A stretch of DNA of 64,000 nucleotides, taken from Colocasia esculenta (Eukaryota > Streptophyta > Magnoliopsida > Alismatales > Araceae). Below are positions 57,377 through 64,000 of the stretch, in pieces (within the stretch, counting starts at the first letter, position 1; each line of letters starts with the position of its first letter). Under the pieces are notes generated by a model. That model saw nothing but the letters and a program-made list of their open reading frames with translations. It did not search any database and was not told the DNA's origin. A program made the position numbers and the translations under genes. The stretch covers positions 85,484,244 to 85,548,243 of the forward strand of contig CM024763.1 of NCBI GenBank assembly GCA_014218235.1, in the 5' to 3' direction.

Positions 57377-57703
57377 TTCAGATTCTTTACACCTACAATC
57401 TCATCAAAAGAACACAATAAAGGCCAGTGGCACAAGTAAGCTGTTAATCTATATTAGAGCATGTAGCTTTTCTTGAAGAAATTGGATTTCAGTTAAAAAG
57501 TTCAATGCTAAAAACACAGATAATGATTAAAAGCCCTATAAAGAATATATCCAAAGTATCCATCTGAGCTAGTGGAACTTAATTAGCTATGCTTCACAGA
57601 GTGATAGTAGAAGAAATTCCATTTTGCATATCTGAAGTATGCAACTAAATTATACACTGAATAGTGTGGTGGATGAAAAGGCATATTTATTTATTTTATT
57701 TTA
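57377..57703 (-). other. Region upstream of CCZ1 start, possible 5' UTR intron
   Basis: An acceptor-like GATTGTAG (minus strand) ends at 57393, leaving 16 bp before the ATG, so a 5' UTR intron is possible. No matching first exon can be pointed to with confidence. Otherwise nothing coding is seen. Confidence 0.35.
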
Positions 57704-58160
57704 TTTGCAGTTTATTCTTAAGTTTTTTTTTTTGCCCCAAGATATGGAGGAGGGCCAGAGGAATGATTAATTAGAACTCCCTATTGAAGAAATCTTCATG
57801 GTGACAATGTATATATATATATATATGTATTGTATTTATGTTTGAGCCTTTCAAATGATCTTTTATGTAACTTAAAATTACTTATATACCTAATACCAAT
57901 CCAAGGTTTGCCATGCTATTGTGTATTGCAGCGACATAGCTGTATCGTACCGTACCGTACCATACCAGGGGCAAGGCAAGCCCCGGGCACGACCAATCCG
58001 ATCCGGCTTGTTTTATTCTTTACTTATTTTTTATTATTACTTTTTGTAACTGCATCATCCGAATTGAAACGTATAGGTGCAGTACGCTTCGATTTGGCTC
58101 GTGCCAACGAAAGGTCGGCACGACCGATCCCCACGGCACGGCCAACTTTGTACCAATCAG
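57704..58160 (+). repeat. Left arm of an inverted duplication
   Basis: This ~455-bp stretch (starting TTTGCAG...TTCTTAAGTTTTTT, with CTTCATGGTGACAATG and the MITE 57901-58150) is repeated in reverse at 59143-60450, where a later 859-bp insertion splits it. The match includes the MITE and unique flanks on both sides, so it is a duplicated segment and not two separate MITE insertions. Confidence 0.85.
57901..58150 (+). mobile_element. hAT-like MITE, left copy
   Basis: 250 bp starting CCAAGGTTTGCC and ending GGCCAACTTTG, imperfect terminal inverted repeats. It is flanked by TACCAAT on both sides (57894-57900 and 58151-58157). Internal GTACCGTACCGTACC and an AT-rich middle. No coding capacity. 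Confidence 0.7.
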
Positions 58161-58405
58161 ATATATTCTATTTGAGTATATATCCTTGAATATGTATAAT
58201 ATACCTTAATACCCTTATTTCATGTATTTCATCTTGTATGTCCCTATCATTTGATCTCAACCATTTAACTCAACCATACTTGAGTTAAAAAAGTAACAAG
58301 ACTAACTTGGCCCCCTCTCTCTCTCTCCCTCTCTCTGAGATGAACCCAGTCTGATGCCAAACTAGGCTCTCTCTCCCATCGACACCAAAGGGAGAGATCC
58401 ACAAT

Positions 58406-58500
<95 letters not shown>

Positions 58501-58572
58501 AAGATGAACCCAGTCTGATGCCAAACTAGACTCTCTCTCCCATCAACAAAAAGGGAGAGATCCCCCCAATGC

Positions 58573-58628
<56 letters not shown>

Positions 58629-59142
58629 ATATATATGATGAGCCCAGCCTAGTGTTGCATTAGGCTCTCTCTGCCACCAGCACCCAAAGGGGAGTCCGTT
58701 GGGCCACCCTTGGGTCTTTGGGCCCATATCATTTTTTTTGTTTTTAATCTCTTTTGGGTCAGACATCTATGAAAATTTTATTTGGGCCCATTAGTAGCCA
58801 CTGTTTATTTGGAATCCTTTTATATTTTCTTATGTAATTTTCTATTTGGGTCTTTAGTAATTTAGTTGGTATGTGACCTATGGGCCTTAAGTAGTTTGGG
58901 TCCACTATGGAGGTCTTTAGGGCTACCCATCTATAAAAGCAGTTGTATTGGGGTTTTGGAGCATGCATGATGAATTAAAGAAATTTTTGAAAAGGAGTGT
59001 TCCCTTGGGCGCCGCCACCCTCCTCTCCTCCCTCCCTCTCTCTTTTCAAGCTCCCTGTGAGAGGAAGCCCAACCTGATCAAGCCAAGCCAAGGGGTGTGA
59101 TGCCTCTGGCCACTGTAGTCATAGGGATGGTAACCCTCCCTT
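58161..59142. repeat. Spacer of the inverted duplication: tandem microsatellite-bearing units
   Basis: Three units start with GATGAACCCAGTCTGATGCC or a variant (58339, 58504, 58636), contain a GGCTCTCTCTCCCATC segment, and end in (CT)n(AT)n(GT)n runs at 58410-58500 and 58572-58630. The rest (58640-59140) has no open frame of note; its end shares TGTAGTCA..GGGATGGTAACC with 62693-62716. Confidence 0.75.
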
Positions 59143-59152
59143 CTGATTGATA

Positions 59153-59394
59153 CAACGTTGGTCGTGCCACGGGGATTGGTCGTGTTGACCTTTCGCTAGC
59201 ACGAGCTGAATCGAAGCGTACTGCACCTATATGCTTTGATCCGGACGATATAGTTGCAAAAATAATAATAATAATAAAGAATAAAATAAGTCGGATCGGA
59301 ATGGTCGTGCCATGGGCTCGCCTTGCCCTTGGTACGGTACGATACAGCTATGTTGCTGCCAGCCTGCCATATGCAATGGCACGACAAACCTTAG
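59153..59394 (-). mobile_element. hAT-like MITE, right copy (inverted)
   Basis: Reverse complement of 57901-58150. It is flanked by ATTGATA (59146-59152) and ATTGGTA (59395-59401), the same target duplication as the left copy apart from one change. It duplicated together with its flanks. Confidence 0.7.
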
Positions 59395-59409
59395 ATTGGT
59401 ATTAGATAT

Positions 59410-60268
59410 CATGGTTTGTCATGGCGGGGCGAATCGCCCGATTCCCCCGAATCGGAGCGGATCAGGGGCGGGCCGAGTTGTGATCCGCATGGATCCGCCG
59501 CCCGGCCGCGAATCGAGTGGATCCGATCCGATTCGCGGATCCGCCACGATCCGATCCCTGATTCGCCTGATGCGCCCCGATTCGTCTGATACCTCTTCAG
59601 GTAGGGTTGTCAGGAGTCAGGGCTCAAGATCCTCTTCAGGCAGGGTTGAAAGAAATTAGAAAGTGACAATTCTCATGAGTTGAGTGATGATAGCTTAAGT
59701 TTGACCAAATCCTAAGATGCTTCGAGCAGACTAAGTGCTGTCAGTAGGAGAGCGGCTCCCTTGGAGAAGTCACATACACATTTGACTTTTTTTTACCGGA
59801 CTTGGATTTTTAGTGTTTCATATGGTTTATTTGAATTATCAAATTTTTAGATAGACCAAATTATGAGAGATTAAAAAGTTAGCATTTCGCTAAAATCATC
59901 GAAATCGCGATTTTCTTCTTCGGTGGGAGAGTTGACTTTTTATTAGTAAGAGATATGATTTTTTTGATATTTTTATTGGATTCAAATGGGGGGTACTTCC
60001 TTATTTACATGTAATATCTTAAGTAAATGAAACAACAAATTATAACATTTACTTAAATGATATTCAGGTAAATAAGGGGATCCTGACAACCCTGCCTGAA
60101 GAGGATCCTGAGCCCTGACTCCTGACAACCATGCCTGACACACATACATAAATATAATATATATAATAATCATATGCGAATCGGACCCGATTCGCCTCGA
60201 TTCTGGGCGGATCGGATCGCATCAGGGCGAATCCGATTCGCCCCGAATCGGCGATACGTCAAACCTTG
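59410..60268. mobile_element. 859-bp hAT-like non-autonomous element with 8-bp target duplication
   Basis: The ends are CATGGTTTGTC (59410) and, on the other strand, CAAGGTTTGACG (60268), with GATTCGCC/GGCGAATC-rich subterminal repeats at 59430-59580 and 60180-60255. TTAGATAT occurs on both sides (59402-59409 and 60269-60276). An inner inverted repeat (59597-59647 against 60088-60140, with AGGGTTGTCAGGAGTCAGGG) suggests another element nested within. No transposase. Confidence 0.7.
59752..59985 (+). repeat. Dispersed repeat, copy 1
   Basis: CTCCCTTGGAGAAGTCACAT followed by ~220 bp that match 63771-64000 in the same direction, with scattered differences. It lies inside the hAT-like insertion. 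Confidence 0.8.
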
Positions 60269-60450
60269 TTAGATATATAAGCAATTTTAAGTAACATAAA
60301 AGACCATTTGAAAGGCTCAAACATAAATACGATACATATGTATAAATTGTCACCATGAAGATTTCTTCAATAGAGAGTTCCAATTAATCATACCTCTAGC
60401 CTGTCCTCCATATCTCAAGGCAAAAAAAAAACTTAAGAAAAAACTGCAAA

Positions 60451-60767
60451 AAGGAGGGCGTACGGCAGCTAAGGAAAGGGCAAGCGATTTTTTCTGATAG
60501 TTTCCAAAATTTTAAAAGTAAATTCTAATTCTTGTAATTTGATTATTCGACCAAACCATGAACTCAAAAAACTTAACTATTTGATTAAAACAACAAGAAA
60601 AACCAAAACCTAATTGTAGAAATTCTTAAGAAAATTGAGTTTTTCCCCATAAGTTCAGGCTAGAATAAATAGGATAGAACGATAATTAACAAAAGTTTTA
60701 GAAACTACAACTAAAACCCAAGGAAATGATGAAAATGTGATGATGCAAGCATTGCGTCGACTCGTGT

Positions 60768-60808
<41 letters not shown>

Positions 60809-61735
60809 GATCCGTCCCGAGTTCAACTCGAGTCGAAGGATCAGAAGACCTCGGGGTCATGATTAACTCGAGTTGTTGGTCCAACGAGCAGGGCTGTTCG
60901 CTGGAGGCCCCCCACCAGAGGAGGCAAGTGAAGAAGATAAAGATGGAAGCAAGATAATGAGGGAAACAAAGAGAATTGGACTTTTTTTTAATATCCACAA
61001 GATATCCTCCAGATTTTGCGCTCAAGTGAGTACTAGAATCTACCACCTGATTCTTCATCTTTGTTATTTTTCTTTTGCTCATCGTTTATGTTGCTTATGT
61101 ACCCGCTCTTCCTCGTTTTGAGCTTAATTTGTAGTTAGGTTCCAGTTTTATGAACTTTCTGGCACTTAAAAAAGTAGAACTTCGTTTTTTAGGGGGAAAA
61201 AATCTTTTTTGAAGGGCATTTCGGTGGCTTTTGTTTAAGGGACATTTTTTGGTAGACGAATTATTGTATCCGAGGAATATGTATAAATTCGGCACATTTT
61301 AGGGTTTACTGCACTGTGGATTTTGGAGATGCTTGCTCATGCTATGTGAATTATGGCTCTCATCCTCAATCAAATTAGGGTTATCAAACTAAAATAGCAT
61401 TGATCGTTTTTAAGGTCTGGGGACCTAGAAATAATAGATAGATTAAAATGATCACTTGGAGGAGATTAAATGCTCACACCGAAGATCTCTCCTCCCCCCA
61501 CCCAACGCATGCACACACTCGCTTCCATGTTCATTGCACAAGTAGAAATTGTACTCAAAAAGGGTGAAAAGAAAACGTTCATCTACCACCTGAATTAGTT
61601 ACAAGGTCGAGGGTCATAAACACATCCTCTTTGATGTTGAGTAAAAACTTGACTGATTCAAAGTAAAACCCAGGAAGGGTAAGGGGCCCTTGGGACATCC
61701 TTCACCATCTTATTGCTTGTCTAGTTTAAAGGACA
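60451..61735. other. Intergenic, no gene supported
   Basis: AT-rich sequence with a (CT)n microsatellite at 60762-60808. Short frames on both strands (60711-61082 minus, 60873-61121 plus) cross low-complexity DNA. A donor-like GCTCAA/GTGAGT at 61027 on the plus strand could end an untranslated exon of a divergent gene, but nothing else supports it. Confidence 0.4.
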
Positions 61736-61757
61736 AGCTCTCTCTCTCTCCTCTCTC

Positions 61758-61827
<70 letters not shown>

Positions 61828-61840
61828 CCCCCCCCCCTCT
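61736..61840. repeat. (CT)n microsatellite ending in a C run
   Basis: About 90 bp of CT repeats followed by 13 C. Length in the assembly is probably unreliable. Confidence 0.95.
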
Positions 61841-63241
61841 TAATTGTTTAATCTTTTCTCTATTCTAAATTAGTTATGTAGCCATATGGATTGGACTAAG
61901 ATGTGCTTGTGCTCCTTGGTCACCTGGGATGGCGTTCGTGCCTCATGTCTGCCATCTATGTCCACATGAGAGCTCTAAAAGTGTTGGTCCCCTTGTTACA
62001 AAACATCTCCTCCAAGCATCAAATCTGTTGGATGGGTTGCGCAAGATGCTTTCTTCCTAGATCCACCATAGAAGGGAACATGCTTGCCTGCTTCAGCTCT
62101 AGAGATGTGATTCTCATGCAGCAGAAACAGTAATAGTACTGATATTGTTGGTCCTCTCTACATTGCCTTCAGAAAGTATAACTTCATGTTCTCTTGTCAA
62201 CATGCTCTTCATGGAACCTGAGGTTCACTAAACATCAGACATTCTATTGTTCAATCTTCAATGGCATGCAAGCATGTGTTAGATTGTTCATAATGGCTTC
62301 TTATTATAATGTTTATAAATTTTGGTCGTAGTCAAGGTTCCCATTTTGTGATTTATGATTGTATAAATAATGTGTTCAGATGCAGACAAACAAGAACTGT
62401 CTGAAAGCCGGAGTCTATGGTGCTTATATAGATATTAGTTTTAATATGGCTATTAGGACTTCTGTTATATTTTTATAGTTCGTAGGGACTTATTTGACAT
62501 TGTGATTAGTTGCAGCGTACTTGGCTTATCATGTGCCCAAAGTACAATTTATTGTGTACTTAGGTATAACCGAATAAGTACTCTCTTCCTTGTAATTAAT
62601 CAATTAATTAAGTTAATTTTATCCTAAACTTGGCATCAAAGTATGGGCCTAGGCCCAATCCCACTCTTTTCCACTACCACCCAATGATTAGTTGTAGTCA
62701 CGGGGATGGTAACCTTTAACGTACGCAAGTACTTAAATCATGAATATAATTGCAACAACTTAAATATGTAAAAATTAATAACAAAAAATATATCATTTTT
62801 TTGGACCAGCAATTTTACCTCTCAATAAGATATTAAGGTACATCCAACGAAATTGTACTGACCCGCAATAATAACTTGTGCTAAATGAATCACTCAATGC
62901 ACCATCACATCAAAAACATTTGGTGAAAAGATCCTCTCCAACTTACAAAGGGTCAATGGTATTTGAGAATTCAGTTGTTTCAACAAATCAACTCTCAAAA
63001 CTTTCACACAATTCTGATAAATACTTACTTAATTTCACCAATGGATCACATACGTCAATGTCCAATATACAACGTAATACAAGTGGTAAAAAAATTTAAC
63101 TTCTAAATTAGGGTCTTCAGGTATAGGAGGTGGATCAGATGAACTTTCTCCTCCAATATGTGCATTCGTCAAGCCCTGTGCAGTCATCATATCCTGTAAC
63201 ATTGCCTAAGTTGTTGATTTGTTCCTTTCTTAACTTGTCCT
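61841..63241. other. Intergenic, no gene supported
   Basis: A 76-codon plus frame (61903-62133) has no recognised domain. At 62480-62660 the sequence TCCTAAACTTGGCATCAAAG looks like a weak LTR-end and primer-site remnant of an old element, without a partner LTR in view. At 62878-63130 AT-rich sequence without coding signal. Confidence 0.4.
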
Positions 63242-63469
63242 CTAAACATCAGACATGTCCCCATGTAACGAATCAGAACTTTCACCATGGTAGTCCCAAA
63301 ATGTGTAACGTGGATCACATCCATGTTTAAAGGCATGAAGTTTCACATCATTCTTTACATGTCTAACAGAATTAAGACATCGCTGACAAGGATAAAGAAT
63401 CTTATCACGAATCTCTGATCTCACAAATGCAAAATCAAGAAACTCATCTAACCCTTTTCTCAAATTCAC
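63242..63469 (-). pseudogene. CACTA (En/Spm) transposase-associated domain fragment
   Basis: The minus frame encodes GLDEFLDFAFVRSEI, then a YPCQRCLNS cysteine pair, VKLHAFKHGCDPRYTFWDYHGE and a short acidic tail. This order (EFLDFAF, CPCxxC, L...GF..Y..W..HGE) is the plant transposase-associated domain found at the N-terminus of CACTA transposases (family knowledge). The frame stops after DMSDV and no TNP2-type catalytic domain follows in the window. It is a fragment. Confidence 0.75.
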
Positions 63470-63770
63470 ACGCGTTTCTCAAAAGAGACATCCAATTCTT
63501 ATCTATTAGCATTCTAAGCAAGGATGGAAAACTCGATTTCGCCTTTCGGTGTCAGTTTTGGCCGGGTCCGAAATCGAAACCATTTCGGTTTTGGTTTTGG
63601 TTTCGGCCGAAACCAGGCAAAACCTGCAAAAACCCATTAAAAATACAAAATTATGAAAAAAAACAGGAAAATCAGATAATTATAAAAAAAAAATTACCAA
63701 AACATCATCAAAATCAGTGGACATGCATTTGAATGCAAATAAAATGGATTAATGAGAAATTGTAGTTTAC
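63470..63770. other. Degraded GAAACC-rich repeat
   Basis: At 63530-63620 TTTCGG/CCGAAA words form imperfect palindromes, resembling the repeat in CCZ1 intron 1. No coding signal. Confidence 0.4.
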
Positions 63771-64000
63771 GAGTGACTCCCTTGGAGAAGTCACATGTAC
63801 GTTTGACTTATTTCATCGAACTTTGAATTTTTAATATTCTATGTGCTTTATTTGAATTATGAAATTTTTAGTTAGATCAAATTATGAAAGATTAGAAAGT
63901 CAGCATTTTGATAAAATCACCAAAATCATTATTCTTCTTATATGGGAGAATTGATTTTTTATTGGTAAGAGATATGATTTTGTTGATATTTTTATTAGAT
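63771..64000 (+). repeat. Dispersed repeat, copy 2 (runs off the window)
   Basis: Direct copy of 59752-59985, starting CTCCCTTGGAGAAGTCACAT. This copy is not flanked by the GATTCGCC-type ends, so the repeat exists independently of the hAT-like insertion. Confidence 0.8.

Larger units (their letters stand above)
59143..60450 (-). repeat. Right arm of the inverted duplication (split by an insertion)
   Basis: The reverse complement of 57704-58160, with the MITE copy at 59153-59394 and the outer part at 60269-60450. The 859 bp between are a later insertion with its own target duplication. Confidence 0.85.

Noticed and set aside
58285..58766. Minus-strand frames with ERERERER and IYIYIY runs
   Set aside because: They are translations of (CT)n and (AT)n microsatellites.
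60711..61121. Short ORFs on both strands near a donor-like GTGAGT, as a gene divergent from CCZ1
   Set aside because: The frames cross low-complexity sequence, and no acceptor or second exon can be placed; too weak to call.
61903..62133. Small plus-strand ORF of 76 codons
   Set aside because: No domain, no conserved partner, no splice or promoter context; kept only as a note in the intergenic entry.
62600..62660. Copia-type LTR end and primer site (TTGGCATCAAAG)
   Set aside because: It differs from the usual Met PBS, no partner LTR or purine tract is visible, and the match could be chance.

Overview
The window is plant nuclear DNA, almost certainly from an angiosperm. It is a stack of nested LTR retrotransposons sitting in, or at a break point of, an intron of a host gene on the minus strand. 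The host gene is recognisable from four spliced exons (54423-57376) as CCZ1, a subunit of the MON1-CCZ1 activator of Rab7-type GTPases. Its remaining exons would lie left of position 1, beyond the elements. No species can be named; a GC-rich monocot would fit but is not shown.

I use these names. T1 (1-54183, minus) is the oldest insertion, a Ty3/gypsy element of Tat type; its 5' LTR is 52153-54183 and its 3' end lies outside the window. T2 (1944-19122, minus) is a related element inside T1's antisense gene; its 3' LTR is complete and its 5' end is lost. T3 (21968-37111, plus) is a third relative, inside T1's repeat zone, with a perfect 5-bp target duplication TCGAC. N1 (43544-46512, plus, duplication GTCAG) is a small non-autonomous LTR element in T1 gag-pol. 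N2 (47898-48981, minus) is a truncated copy of the same small family. A 368-bp foreign patch (38598-38965) interrupts T1 integrase. The Tat assignment rests on the domain order gag, protease, reverse transcriptase, a degenerate RNase H, a second RNase H with an intact D-E-D-D pattern, then integrase.

The most interesting biology is in the Tat family. Between the end of pol and the 3' LTR lies a gene on the opposite strand that encodes a plant mobile domain (PMD) protein with a C-terminal coiled coil. It contains several GT-AG introns, so it must be expressed as its own antisense transcript. The LTRs of T1 and T2 carry two TATA boxes pointing away from each other across a GC-rich repeat core; the inner one of a 3' LTR points into the PMD gene. 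T3 has lost that TATA in both LTRs and also lacks the PMD gene. Where pol and PMD converge, all elements carry arrays of short hairpins whose stems differ between copies yet stay complementary. Gag carries up to four repeats of a C-x2-H-x4-H-x4-C knuckle.

Right of 54183 is host sequence: CCZ1 exons, then a non-coding region with an inverted duplication (57704-58160 against 59143-60450), two hAT-like MITEs, an 859-bp hAT-like insertion, microsatellites and a CACTA transposase fragment (63242-63469). All retroelement coding regions carry frameshifts or stops. Some breaks look like natural decay. Others, in tandem duplicates whose second copy lacks single bases, look like assembly error.
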